51,285 nucleotides of DNA from Nitrospira sp. (GTDB taxonomy: Bacteria; Nitrospirota; Nitrospiria; Nitrospirales; Nitrospiraceae): assembly GCA_024330925.1 (NCBI GenBank), contig JANDJK010000010.1, positions 1 through 51,285 of the forward strand. Reading direction: 5' to 3'. Of the stretch, positions 8,008 to 16,239 are shown in pieces (positions within the stretch are counted from its first letter, which is position 1; each line of letters opens with the position of its first letter). The notes below the pieces were generated by a model. That model was not told the origin of the DNA, searched no databases, and saw nothing but the letters and a program-made list of their open reading frames with translations. The translations under genes were made by a program, and so were the position numbers.

Positions 8008-8953
8008 CCACCCAGCGCTGAATGAACGAGGCGATTGCGGCCAAAATTTGATGGGCGAGCGCCACCGCCGCCACTCCTTCTTCGCCAGACACAGCGGGGG
8101 GAGTGCCGGTACGTACGGATCGAACGAACGATTCGAGTTGCACTTTCAAGGGTTCCTCCTCGCTACCCTTGTATTCTTCGATTGTGAGTCCCACTGGGTT
8201 CCCTGCTTTCACTGTTCTCCGTCCAACAATTCCTTGCCGAGCCTGAAAATCAACCGACACGTAACTGTCACGTTGAAACACTCGCAATCGCCGCATCTTT
8301 GCAAGGGAGACCCGGCTGGCAGTCAAGTTGGCCACGCATCCGCTTCGAAATTGAATGCGAGCATTGGCAATATCGATGGTGGGCGATAACACCGGCACTC
8401 CCGCTGCACGTATCTCTTCCACCGACCCCGGCTGAAACGAGAGCACCAGATCAAGATCGTGAATCATCAAATCCAATACCACATCCACATCCGTGCCTCG
8501 TTCGCTGTAAGGACCAATGCGGTGGCCTTCTATGAAAGCCGGCTGCCGAATATGCGGTCGCATCATCTGCATGATGGGGTTAAACCGTTCGCTGTGCCCC
8601 ACCTGTAACACACAGCCGCGGAGGCGGGCCAGTTCAACCAGTTCCTCTGCCTCAGCGAGCTGTGCGGCCAGCGGTTTCTCGACCAAGACATGTTTGCCAG
8701 CCTCTAGGCACGCTCGGGCTACGGAGTAATGGGCTAATGTGGGAACTGCCACGCTCACGACATCGACAAGCGGAAGAAGATCGGCCACGCGCTCGAAGAC
8801 TGTAGCCCCATAGCGGCTCGCTATCAGCTCGGCCCGTTCGCGATTCTGATCCACCACCCCCACAAGTGTCACGTCGGGCAACGTCGCATACAGGCGGGCA
8901 TGATGTTGCCCGAGATGGCCAACACCGATGACTCCAGCACGCAAAACAGTCAT
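7958..8953 (-). CDS. Gfo/Idh/MocA family dehydrogenase, GnnA-like by context
   Basis: NAD(P)-dependent sugar dehydrogenase of about 331 residues. The Rossmann motif GVIGVGHLGQHHARLY is at the N-terminus, followed by the EKPLA motif near residue 95, GHSERFNP, and the C-terminal alpha/beta domain with DLMIHDLDL. It lies between lpxI and lpxB. In Acidithiobacillus and Leptospira a member of this family, GnnA, oxidises the 3-OH of UDP-GlcNAc and the aminotransferase GnnB then makes UDP-GlcNAc3N for amide-linked lipid A. Here no aminotransferase is adjacent, so the substrate is unproven. The ATG at 8953 is chosen; an in-frame GTG at 8965 is possible. The 148 nt upstream to lpxI show nothing recognisable. 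Confidence 0.85.
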   Translation of the reverse strand: MTVLRAGVIGVGHLGQHHARLYATLPDVTLVGVVDQNRERAELIASRYGATVFERVADLLPLVDVVSVAVPTLAHYSVARACLEAGKHVLVEKPLAAQLAEAEELVELARLRGCVLQVGHSERFNPIMQMMRPHIRQPAFIEGHRIGPYSERGTDVDVVLDLMIHDLDLVLSFQPGSVEEIRAAGVPVLSPTIDIANARIQFRSGCVANLTASRVSLAKMRRLRVFQRDSYVSVDFQARQGIVGRRTVKAGNPVGLTIEEYKGSEEEPLKVQLESFVRSVRTGTPPAVSGEEGVAAVALAHQILAAIASFIQRWVDGEASMGRGTEGPAIV

Positions 8954-9112
8954 CGTTTCTTTCACCCGTTAGAGAAGCCCCTTTGCTCTCGCACCATACT
9001 CCAGTCTTGCGCACGCAACCTGATCCCCCTCTGCTCCGGATGGCCTCGCACAAGAAACGAGAAACGCAATCCGATGCTCAGACGGGGACAGAGGCGGGCC
9101 ATTGAAGAATAG

Positions 9113-9964
9113 CTAGAATTCGCTCTCCACATCCTTGGCCGCCACACCAATTACCGCAATCCTTGCCCGCTCCGCCTGACGCACCAGTTCATCGCGATCC
9201 AGCATCACCGTCCGTCCCGACTCCACCGCCAACACCGTTGCTTGGACCGAAGCCATAACTTCAATCGTTCGTGGACCAACGGCCGGCAAATCAAAACGTA
9301 AGTCTTGTTGGGGCTTGCTGCGCTTGATCACGACCGCCCCTTCCTTGGCTAGTTCTCCTCCTCGCCTGATCGCACCATCAGTGCCTTCGACGGCCTCCAC
9401 CGCCACCACCACCCGATCCTTGACCACCACACATTGACCGATATCGAGACGGCCGACTTCCTTTGCAATCTCCCATCCATATCGAATGTCGTTCCATTCC
9501 CTCTTATTCGGACGGCGGGACGTGAGTGGCCCTTCCTCGACCAAAATCCCTTGCAATCCGAACGTGGACTCACAAATGGAAATGCCCTCCCGTTCCAATT
9601 CGGCAGCGATCTCCCGTAAAATGTCGTCATCCTTCCACAGTGTCAACCGTGCCGCCAGTGCCAACGCGCGAAAATCCGGCCGAACGGTGCTGTACACATG
9701 GGTCTTCCTGATCCCGCCCAGCATGACCGCCTGCCGAATTGCATCGCCCTTCAGGGCATTGATGAGCTTATTGAGTTGCCCTATCTTAATCCAATGGATG
9801 CGATCGACGTGTCGCTCCAGCTCTGGCTCCGTTTCACCCTCGTGCGCGACCGCCGAGACGAACAAGCCCATCTTTTTAGCATTGTCCGCAAAAATGATAG
9901 GAAACCGGCCGTTACCGGCGATCAATCCAATGCGCCCATCTGACAGAGGGATTGGGTCCGCCAT
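9113..9964 (-). CDS. lpxI: UDP-2,3-diacylglucosamine pyrophosphatase LpxI
   Basis: Hydrolyses UDP-2,3-diacylglucosamine to lipid X and UMP, the step done by LpxH in enterobacteria. The 283-residue protein has the LpxI family (DUF1009) pattern: GLIAGNGRFPIIFA at the N-terminus, VMLGGIRK, and the conserved C-terminal block VEAVEGTDGAIRRGGEL carrying the metal-binding Asp, followed by DLPAVGP. The start at 9964 (MADPIPLSDG) lies 13 nt after the lpxA stop with an AAGAGA-type ribosome site; the frame is open further upstream but that part overlaps lpxA. Its position between lpxA and lpxB is the usual one. Confidence 0.95.
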   Translation of the reverse strand: MADPIPLSDGRIGLIAGNGRFPIIFADNAKKMGLFVSAVAHEGETEPELERHVDRIHWIKIGQLNKLINALKGDAIRQAVMLGGIRKTHVYSTVRPDFRALALAARLTLWKDDDILREIAAELEREGISICESTFGLQGILVEEGPLTSRRPNKREWNDIRYGWEIAKEVGRLDIGQCVVVKDRVVVAVEAVEGTDGAIRRGGELAKEGAVVIKRSKPQQDLRFDLPAVGPRTIEVMASVQATVLAVESGRTVMLDRDELVRQAERARIAVIGVAAKDVESEF

Positions 9965-9977
9965 CTGCAATCTCTTT

Positions 9978-10793
9978 TCATTCTTGATCGAACTCGATAT
10001 CCAGATCAACGTTGACGACGCGAGAGATGCCGCGTTTGGTTCCTTCCATGAAAGTCAGAATCTTGGCCACATCCGGATGGCCCTTGAATTCTTTTCGTGC
10101 TAACCGGATGGCTTCGGCGATGCGGTGCCCCTCTCGAAAAAGCAAATCAAATGCTTTTCTTAGTACAGCGATTCGCTCCATGGAGAAACCATGTCGTTGC
10201 AAGCCCACGGTGTTGGGTCCGTAGAGATGGGCACGATAACCGCCAGCTGCTCGCATGAAGGGAGGAACATCCTGTCCAATGGCACAACAGCCGCCGATCA
10301 TCGCATACTCCCCCACTCGCACATATTGGTGAATGCCTGTTAAGCCTCCAATAATCGCGTAGTCATCAATCGTGATATGCCCGGCCAAGCTTGCCGCGTT
10401 GGCCATAATCACATAGTTGCCGATTCGGCAATCATGCGCGATGTGGACATACGCCATCAGCACATTGTGTGACCCCACCGAGGTAACCCCTCCGCCCTGC
10501 ACCGTGGCTCGATTGATCGTCACGTATTCGCGAATCACATTGTCGTTGCCGATTACAACCTTCGTGGGTTCTCCACGATAACCGAGATGTTGGGGAGGGC
10601 CGCCGATTGATGCAAATGGATGCACCACGTTTCGCTCTCCGAGCTCCGTCCAACCGTCGATGCATACATGGGATAACAGTTTGGTGCCCTTGCCGATCAC
10701 GACATGTTCGCCAATGATGCAATAGGGACCGATTTCGACATCGTCGGCGAGATTTGCCTTGGGATGGACAATCGCTGTGGGGTGGATTTTCAC
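9978..10793 (-). CDS. lpxA: UDP-N-acetylglucosamine acyltransferase LpxA
   Basis: First lipid A enzyme; transfers a hydroxyacyl chain from ACP to UDP-GlcNAc. The protein is a left-handed beta helix of hexapeptide repeats (IHPTAIVHP, DVEIGPYCIIG, and so on) with the catalytic-His segment AHIAHDCRIGN and the C-terminal helical domain. About 271 residues (E. coli 262). The GTG at 10793 was chosen because GGAGG sits 6 nt upstream and the protein then begins KIHPTAIVHPKA, the usual LpxA start. The frame is also open to an ATG at 10871 that shares a base with the fabZ stop, which would add 26 untypical residues. Confidence 0.95.
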   Translation of the reverse strand: MKIHPTAIVHPKANLADDVEIGPYCIIGEHVVIGKGTKLLSHVCIDGWTELGERNVVHPFASIGGPPQHLGYRGEPTKVVIGNDNVIREYVTINRATVQGGGVTSVGSHNVLMAYVHIAHDCRIGNYVIMANAASLAGHITIDDYAIIGGLTGIHQYVRVGEYAMIGGCCAIGQDVPPFMRAAGGYRAHLYGPNTVGLQRHGFSMERIAVLRKAFDLLFREGHRIAEAIRLARKEFKGHPDVAKILTFMEGTKRGISRVVNVDLDIEFDQE

Positions 10794-10870
10794 GCGCAAC
10801 CTCCGCAATGAATGCTTCATAATAGATAACGGTCCGGCATCCGAACGAGCGCTCGGCAATTCGCCCCGCA

Positions 10871-11347
10871 TTATTTCTCTCCCTTCATCGACTCCTTGGC
10901 CACCGCTTCCTTGTCCTCGGCCACCATGGCCGTGACAACCGCTTCGCAGACCATTTCATTATCGACATATGCCTTTCCTTGCATTTTCCAAAACGGCGGA
11001 CGTTTCTTGAGCACCTCGATTTCAAACCGCAATTGATCGCCGGGCACCACCGGTTTTCTGAACTTCGCTTCATCAATGCCCGTCATATACACCACTGGCT
11101 TTCCGGACGGCCAGCCGGACTTGAACACCAACACGCCACCAGCTTGTGCCATCGCTTCGATGATCAAGACTCCCGGCATGACTGGCCGTCCAGGAAAGTG
11201 TCCCTGAAAGAACGGCTCATTGACCGTGACGTTTTTGATCGCGGTTACCCGCACGCCTGGTTCCAATTCTTTGACACGATCCACCAGCAAAAAGGGATAG
11301 CGATGTGGAAGAAATCCTTGAATTTCGACTTGTTCAACCTTACCCAT
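10871..11347 (-). CDS. fabZ: 3-hydroxyacyl-ACP dehydratase FabZ
   Basis: Dehydrates 3-hydroxyacyl-ACP in fatty-acid elongation and thus competes with LpxA for hydroxyacyl-ACP. The 158-residue hot-dog protein shows [13 protein letters not shown], the catalytic His motif [12 protein letters not shown], the catalytic Glu in IEAMAQ, and [11 protein letters not shown]. The ATG at 11347 has GAGGAGG 8 nt upstream; the open frame continues to 11425 but that part overlaps the preceding ompH gene. The C-terminal tail after VTAMVAE is Lys/Glu-rich. There is no fusion to LpxC, and lpxD is not next to it. Confidence 0.95.
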   Translation of the reverse strand: MGKVEQVEIQGFLPHRYPFLLVDRVKELEPGVRVTAIKNVTVNEPFFQGHFPGRPVMPGVLIIEAMAQAGGVLVFKSGWPSGKPVVYMTGIDEAKFRKPVVPGDQLRFEIEVLKKRPPFWKMQGKAYVDNEMVCEAVVTAMVAEDKEAVAKESMKGEK

Positions 11348-11396
11348 TGGCGCTGCCTCCTCTCCGGACGGTGTTCCACCGCGATGCACATTGGGT

Positions 11397-11945
11397 TTAT
11401 TTCGCCGTTGCATTCTGACGATCAAATTCTTTAATGACGAGATCGGTCACGTCCAACGTTGGTTTGTGATAGAGCACGATCCGAAATATCGCCTCGTTCC
11501 CCTTGTCTAAAATAGCCGTATAGCCTTCTTTTTGAGCGACCGCCTTGGCCGCCTCGGCAATCTTCTTGCCGTACTCTTCGACCATGCTCCGCTGTTTTTC
11601 CTGAATCTCCCGATTGAAATCCTGAACCCGCCGCTCATAGGCGGCAAGCTTGGTCTGGAACAACTCCTGTTTTTCCTGCTTAGCACTCTCGCTGAGCTTG
11701 CTGTTGGGATCCTCTAGAATTTGCTGGAGGTCTCTCAGTTCCCGTTCATCATCGTCGATGATCTTCTGCCTGGTCATCGAATACGTGCGAACCTCGTCTA
11801 AGGCGGCCTTGCCGGCCTTGGAATTTTCCATCACCCTTTGGGTATCCATCACCCCAATCTTCATCGACGAAGCGGCCTCGCCCCCCAACGTCCAGCCCCC
11901 TGTCATGAAGAGCGCCACCGTTGCAACGATGCCCGCCTTCTTCAT
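11397..11945 (-). CDS. OmpH/Skp-family periplasmic chaperone
   Basis: Periplasmic chaperone for unfolded outer-membrane proteins on their way to BamA. About 182 residues (E. coli Skp about 160). A signal peptide occupies residues 1-25 ([20 protein letters not shown]), followed by the family start [14 protein letters not shown], a long charged coiled-coil region (about 55-145), and the C-terminal strand segment with [12 protein letters not shown]. The ATG at 11945 has GGAGG 7 nt upstream. It follows a related lipoprotein gene, so it looks like one half of a tandem duplication. Confidence 0.9.
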   Translation of the reverse strand: MKKAGIVATVALFMTGGWTLGGEAASSMKIGVMDTQRVMENSKAGKAALDEVRTYSMTRQKIIDDDERELRDLQQILEDPNSKLSESAKQEKQELFQTKLAAYERRVQDFNREIQEKQRSMVEEYGKKIAEAAKAVAQKEGYTAILDKGNEAIFRIVLYHKPTLDVTDLVIKEFDRQNATAK

Positions 11946-11966
11946 CACCACACCTCCACGGCCATT

Positions 11967-12533
11967 TTATGGATATTCCTGATCGAATTCTTCAATCACC
12001 AATCCCGAGATGTCGAGTGTCTCATCATGATACAGAGTCGGCCCGCCCTTGCTCTTGTCCACGATAATCTGCAGTCCCAGTCGCTTGCCAACCTTCGCCG
12101 TGACGAGCTCAACTTTTTCTCGAAAGGCTTCCAGCACATCTTTTTGCTTTTCTTGGACTTCGCGATTGAGCTCTGCAACTTTCTGTTGATAGTCTTGCAG
12201 ACGCCGCCGGAATTGCTCTTCCCGCTCGCGTCTCGCAGATGGACTGAGCACGCTGGATTGCTTCATTAAATCTTCTTCCAGCCGGCGCAATTCCTTCTCT
12301 TCCAATTCCATCAGCGCTTGACGGCCTTTTGAGAACGACAAAAGGTTTTCCTTGGCTTTCTTTCCTGCATTGGTCCGTTCGAATACTCGTTGTGTATCGA
12401 CGACACCGATTCGACCGTCGATCCTGCGCTCGACTTTCAACCAGGGAGACGCACAGCCCGTCACCACCAGTGCCGCCACCAGCGCTGTGCTTGCCGTCCA
12501 CCTCCCCTTCTGTTCAGACCAGCCGAGACTCAT
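11967..12533 (-). CDS. OmpH/Skp-like lipoprotein
   Basis: Second member of the OmpH/Skp family, with the same layout as its neighbour: RIGVVDTQRVFERTNAG, a charged coiled coil (KELRRLEEDLMKQ onward), EVQEKQKDVLEAF, and a C-terminal LQIIVDKSKGGPTLY. The N-terminus differs: residues 13-27 (STALVAALVVTGC) form a lipoprotein signal with lipobox VTGC followed by AS, so it should be membrane-anchored instead of free in the periplasm. An ATG at 12533 is chosen, 44 nt after the bamA stop; a TTG at 12581 overlapping that stop is less likely because it would bury the signal peptide. A role in BAM-substrate handling is inferred from family and position. Confidence 0.85.
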   Translation of the reverse strand: MSLGWSEQKGRWTASTALVAALVVTGCASPWLKVERRIDGRIGVVDTQRVFERTNAGKKAKENLLSFSKGRQALMELEEKELRRLEEDLMKQSSVLSPSARREREEQFRRRLQDYQQKVAELNREVQEKQKDVLEAFREKVELVTAKVGKRLGLQIIVDKSKGGPTLYHDETLDISGLVIEEFDQEYP

Positions 12534-12577
12534 ACCGTCGCCTGGTTCGTGACGATCCCTAACCACCCAAGGTTTGC

Positions 12578-14896
12578 TCAAAAAATCGATCCAATCGTAA
12601 ATTCAAAGACTCCGCGCCGCTCACCGGAACGGGGATCCAAATTGATTCCATAGGCAGCACGCAGGGGACCAAACGGTGAAATCCAACGTCCTTCCACCCC
12701 CGCCGTTTTCCGAAGATCCAAAGACAGCGCTTCGTTTTCATCAAACCCTTTTCCGTAATCGAAGAAGATTACCCCGTTCAACTTGGCTTCTGACGAAATG
12801 GTGAAGATCAGATCAGCATTGAAAATAATTTGTTTGGCAGCACCAATCGTCGTGTGCGTCGACGGCACAACCGGCCCCGCCCGCCCAAATACAAATCCTC
12901 GCACTGTGTTGATGCCACCAACATAGAACCGCTCACTAAGCGGCACCGGTTTCCCTTCGAACGCTCGAATTTCACCGAAGCGTCCCCGAAGCGAGAGTCT
13001 CATATCGAAAGGCAGCGGTGTCACCTTGATCACATCCGCCATGTACTTGATGAAATGGTTACTGCCGCCCATCCATGGCGTGCCCCAATCAAATCCGCCG
13101 CCGATTCGCCAGCCAGACCGGGGATCAAGAAAGTAATCGCGGGTATCTCGAAATGCGCTCACCCGGAATCCCGTGGTGGATTGAAATCCCAGTTGCGCGC
13201 AAATATCGGGTCGTGACTCACACACTCCCACCGCCGGACTCCGATAATTAATTTCTTCGCCAAAGATGCTGATACTCCCCGTGTTGTATTCGGACAGCCA
13301 TCGACCGAGCGTGATGCTTCCCCCCGTCCGGCTCTCAAAAAACGACAGGAAGTTCGTGATGGTTCGATAGCCATCAATCTGAAACGATGTTAACGAATCA
13401 TTGAGGTACGGATTACGAAACGTAATAGTCCCCATGCTTCGCCGCTGACCGAGCTGTCCGCTAATGCGTCCCATGTAACCGTAACCACCAATGTTGCCTT
13501 CGGTGATGTTCGCGATGGCCATTAGCCGATCCAATGAGCTAAACCCACCCCCGATACTGAACTGTCCAGTCGGCTTCTCTTTGACACGGACGTTCAGGTC
13601 CACCTTGTCTGGTGCAACCTTTTCGGGAAGAATTTCAACCGTCTCGAAGTAATTCAGGTTATTCAACCGCTGAAAGCTTCGTTTGAGCGATGGGGTATCG
13701 ATCACATCCTGCTCATCCACCCGGATTTCCCGCCGAATAACATTGTCGCGGGTTTTGTTATTGCCGAAAATATTGATTTGGCGGATGCGCATCATCTCCC
13801 CTTCTTTGATGTTGAAGATGATACTGACCGTCCGCTCCACGTCGTTGGGAATGACGTTGGGGGTAACCTCGGCAAACGAATACCCTCTGCCCCCATATTT
13901 GTCCGTCAATCGGGCGATTTCATCACGCAGCTTGGCTCGTTGAAAAATTTCGCCGACCTTGAGTGTCATCCCTTCGCGCAACTCGTCCTCTTCAAAAACC
14001 GTATGCCCACGAAACCCTACCTGGCCTACCGTAAATGGTTCCCCCTCGAAGATATTGAAGGTCACCACGAACCATTGTTTGTCTTCCGTCAACTCAACCG
14101 ATGCCAAACTCACTCTCGCATTAAAGTAGCCCCTATTAAGCAACACTTCCCGGATCCGTTCCACATCATTCGACAATTCTTCGCGTTTCAGCACGCCAGC
14201 GTCAGAAATAAATGACGGAAGAGCAAAGCGTGTAAAGAGGCCATACCACGGCACCCATTCGCGCGTGCTTAAGACTTTGAATAGCTCATCCCGCGAGATG
14301 GTGCGCAGGCCGTCAAACACCACTTGTTTGATTCTCGCCTTCTTGCCTTCCTTGATAAAAAAGGTTAGCCGCTTGCGATCCTGATCCAACGTTTGAATAA
14401 CCGGGATGACTTGGCAGTTGAAATACCCTTCTTTTTCGTAGGCCAATCGGATGTTTTCCGCACTTTCCTTGACCTGTTGGAGATCCAGAAACGTTTGGCT
14501 TCTGATGACAGTTTTTTCCTTGAGCTTCTCGTCGCTTAGCTGTTCATTCCCGTCATACACAATCTCAGTGATGAACGGTTTTTCTTGTACAACAAAAATC
14601 ACTGCTACCCCGTCCGCAACTGATTCGGTCTCCACCCGCACATCCTCAAAGAAGCCGGACTCATACAGAATCTTGACCTGTCCACGTACAACCTCCTGCT
14701 CATAGAAGTCGCCAACTTTCAGCGTCAGGCGGCCGAGAATGGCAGGCACTTCGATGCGTTTATTACCTCGAATCTCTATAGACTGTACCCTGACCCCCGT
14801 CGTCTCGGAAACCGCTTCACACCAGAGGGACAAGGTGAATCCCATCACGGCCAAGACCAGCAGCCATCGAAATGGTTTCAGAAGAATTGTGGTCAC
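12578..14896 (-). CDS. bamA: Outer-membrane protein assembly factor BamA
   Basis: Central pore and insertase of the BAM complex. About 772 residues. A signal peptide lies at the N-terminus (LLVLAVMGFTLSLWCEA), then five POTRA repeats (IEIRGNKRIE, VVFDGLRTISRDEL, VGFRGHTVFEEDEL, INIFGNNKTRDNVIRRE and so on, to about residue 400), then the 16-strand Omp85 barrel with the conserved loop-6 segment YVGGINTVRGF and the terminal Phe (TIGSIF) of the beta-signal. The GTG at 14896 starts MTTILLKPFRWLL, a good signal peptide; a TTG at 14926 would add ten residues. It is the first gene of the lipid A/outer-membrane cluster and lies downstream of a near-consensus promoter, with a leader of about 145 nt. 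Confidence 0.95.
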   Translation of the reverse strand: MTTILLKPFRWLLVLAVMGFTLSLWCEAVSETTGVRVQSIEIRGNKRIEVPAILGRLTLKVGDFYEQEVVRGQVKILYESGFFEDVRVETESVADGVAVIFVVQEKPFITEIVYDGNEQLSDEKLKEKTVIRSQTFLDLQQVKESAENIRLAYEKEGYFNCQVIPVIQTLDQDRKRLTFFIKEGKKARIKQVVFDGLRTISRDELFKVLSTREWVPWYGLFTRFALPSFISDAGVLKREELSNDVERIREVLLNRGYFNARVSLASVELTEDKQWFVVTFNIFEGEPFTVGQVGFRGHTVFEEDELREGMTLKVGEIFQRAKLRDEIARLTDKYGGRGYSFAEVTPNVIPNDVERTVSIIFNIKEGEMMRIRQINIFGNNKTRDNVIRREIRVDEQDVIDTPSLKRSFQRLNNLNYFETVEILPEKVAPDKVDLNVRVKEKPTGQFSIGGGFSSLDRLMAIANITEGNIGGYGYMGRISGQLGQRRSMGTITFRNPYLNDSLTSFQIDGYRTITNFLSFFESRTGGSITLGRWLSEYNTGSISIFGEEINYRSPAVGVCESRPDICAQLGFQSTTGFRVSAFRDTRDYFLDPRSGWRIGGGFDWGTPWMGGSNHFIKYMADVIKVTPLPFDMRLSLRGRFGEIRAFEGKPVPLSERFYVGGINTVRGFVFGRAGPVVPSTHTTIGAAKQIIFNADLIFTISSEAKLNGVIFFDYGKGFDENEALSLDLRKTAGVEGRWISPFGPLRAAYGINLDPRSGERRGVFEFTIGSIF

Positions 14897-15047
14897 GGAC
14901 AAGTGATTCCGTTCTGGAACGACCAAGAAACAACCAATCAGTCGTCGCGATCCTTGGTGTGTTCTGTGCGCTGCTCACGCACCATCACCCTGTCGTCATG
15001 CACCCATCGCCATCCCAGTGCCGACTCATACCCGATAAAACCGCCAG

Positions 15048-15076
15048 ATTATATTGATGCTCCGACTTATTGTAAA
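15048..15076 (-). promoter_or_regulatory. Sigma-70 promoter for bamA and the lipid A cluster
   Basis: On the minus strand TTTACA (15071-15076) is separated by exactly 17 bp from TATAAT (15048-15053), matching 5 of 6 and 6 of 6 consensus positions. Transcription would begin near 15041, leaving a leader of about 145 nt before the bamA GTG. It is the best promoter match noticed in the window and the only one noticed for the 14-kb minus-strand cluster. Confidence 0.75.
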
Positions 15077-15097
15077 GAATCGCCCTGCAGAACTCGC

Positions 15098-15128
15098 ACG
15101 AGCGAATAGTACGAGGTTCTTCGCTCGT
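15098..15128. repeat. Perfect 9-bp inverted repeat between the bamA and galU promoters
   Basis: ACGAGCGAA (15098-15106) and TTCGCTCGT (15120-15128) are perfect reverse complements separated by 13 nt. The element lies about 22 bp upstream of the bamA -35 box and 100 bp upstream of the galU -35 box. It could be an operator for a dimeric regulator of either promoter; it is not followed by a T-run, so a terminator is less likely. Confidence 0.5.
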
Positions 15129-15227
15129 CGTGCCACAGTGCCCGCTTCTACCAACGTGCTAAAGCGTTTCAGTGTCCGGTCCCAAGCGCAAGCGGATTGC
15201 CTTCTCGCTTTTCACATTGCCCTTTTC

Positions 15228-15256
15228 TTGACATCCCTCTCTCCTTTCCATACTAT
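15228..15256 (+). promoter_or_regulatory. galU: Sigma-70 promoter for galU, leaderless geometry
   Basis: TTGACA (15228-15233), a 17-bp spacer, then TACTAT (15251-15256): 6 of 6 and 5 of 6 consensus matches. Only 7 nt separate the -10 box from the galU ATG at 15264, so transcription should start at or next to the A of the ATG. No Shine-Dalgarno is present, which agrees with a leaderless mRNA. Confidence 0.7.
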
Positions 15257-15263
15257 CCGGGCC

Positions 15264-16160
15264 ATGTCTCCTGCGACCGTCAGAAAAGCTGTACTGCCCG
15301 CCGCCGGCCTCGGCACCCGTTTTCTTCCAGCGACCAAAGCCTCTCCGAAGGAAATGTTGCCGCTGGTGGACAAACCGCTGATTCAATATGCGGTGGAAGA
15401 AGCAGTGGCCTCAGGGATCGAGGACATTATTGTGATCACAGGCAGGGGAAAGCGGGCAATCGAGGACCATTTCGACCGCTCAGTCGAGCTCGAAGAAAAT
15501 TTGAAAAGCGCTGGCAAGAGTCAGATGCTGCACCAGATCCGCCACATCTCAACCTTGGCCAACTTCTGCTATGTCCGCCAGCCTGAGGCGTTGGGATTAG
15601 GGCACGCTGTCTTGTGCGCCCAGCACTTGATTGGCGACGAGCCCTTCGCGGTGATACTCGGAGACGAAATCATCGACGCCGAGGTGCCGGCCCTTGCTCA
15701 ATTAATTCATGTCTATCGAAAACGCCAGGGAGCGGTCTTGGGTGTTCAGAATGTCGCCAAAGCTGATGTCAGTCGATACGGGATCGTCGCGCCCAAACGA
15801 GTGGCCTCCGGTCTGTATCGGGTTGAGGATATGGTCGAAAAACCGTCACCGGCCGACGCGCCCTCCACTTTAGCCGTCATCGGGCGCTATATTCTGCCGG
15901 CGGAAATTTTTCCCATTCTGCGGAAGACCCCTCCGGGGAAAAACGGGGAAATTCAGTTGACCGACGCCCTCAAGGCATTGAGCAGAAAATCACCGATGTT
16001 TGCCCATGAAATCCAAGGGCAACGCTATGATGCCGGTGACAAACTGGGATTTCTCATTGCAACCGTCGAGTTTGCGCTCAAGAATCCGGCATTGGGCGCG
16101 GACTTTCGCGAATACCTGTTGACTCGTACCCGGACAATGGTTCAAAACCGTCGCTCGTAG
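15264..16160 (+). CDS. galU: UTP-glucose-1-phosphate uridylyltransferase
   Basis: Makes UDP-glucose for LPS and other glycans. The 298 residues match the family. Motifs include the nucleotide-binding loop [42 protein letters not shown], the metal/substrate segment ILGDEI, MVEKP, and GEIQLTDAL. The frame is open upstream to 15054 but that stretch contains the promoter and no homologous sequence, so the ATG at 15264 ([10 protein letters not shown]) is used. It is the first gene of a plus-strand run that continues into lon 79 nt later. Confidence 0.95.
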   Translation: MSPATVRKAVLPAAGLGTRFLPATKASPKEMLPLVDKPLIQYAVEEAVASGIEDIIVITGRGKRAIEDHFDRSVELEENLKSAGKSQMLHQIRHISTLANFCYVRQPEALGLGHAVLCAQHLIGDEPFAVILGDEIIDAEVPALAQLIHVYRKRQGAVLGVQNVAKADVSRYGIVAPKRVASGLYRVEDMVEKPSPADAPSTLAVIGRYILPAEIFPILRKTPPGKNGEIQLTDALKALSRKSPMFAHEIQGQRYDAGDKLGFLIATVEFALKNPALGADFREYLLTRTRTMVQNRRS

Positions 16161-16239
16161 GCTCCGCTGGCTCAGCCCTTATCCCGTCCAGGGAGGTCGT
16201 CACCTTGACCGCCCCCAATCAGAAAAGGAAGCACGTGCC

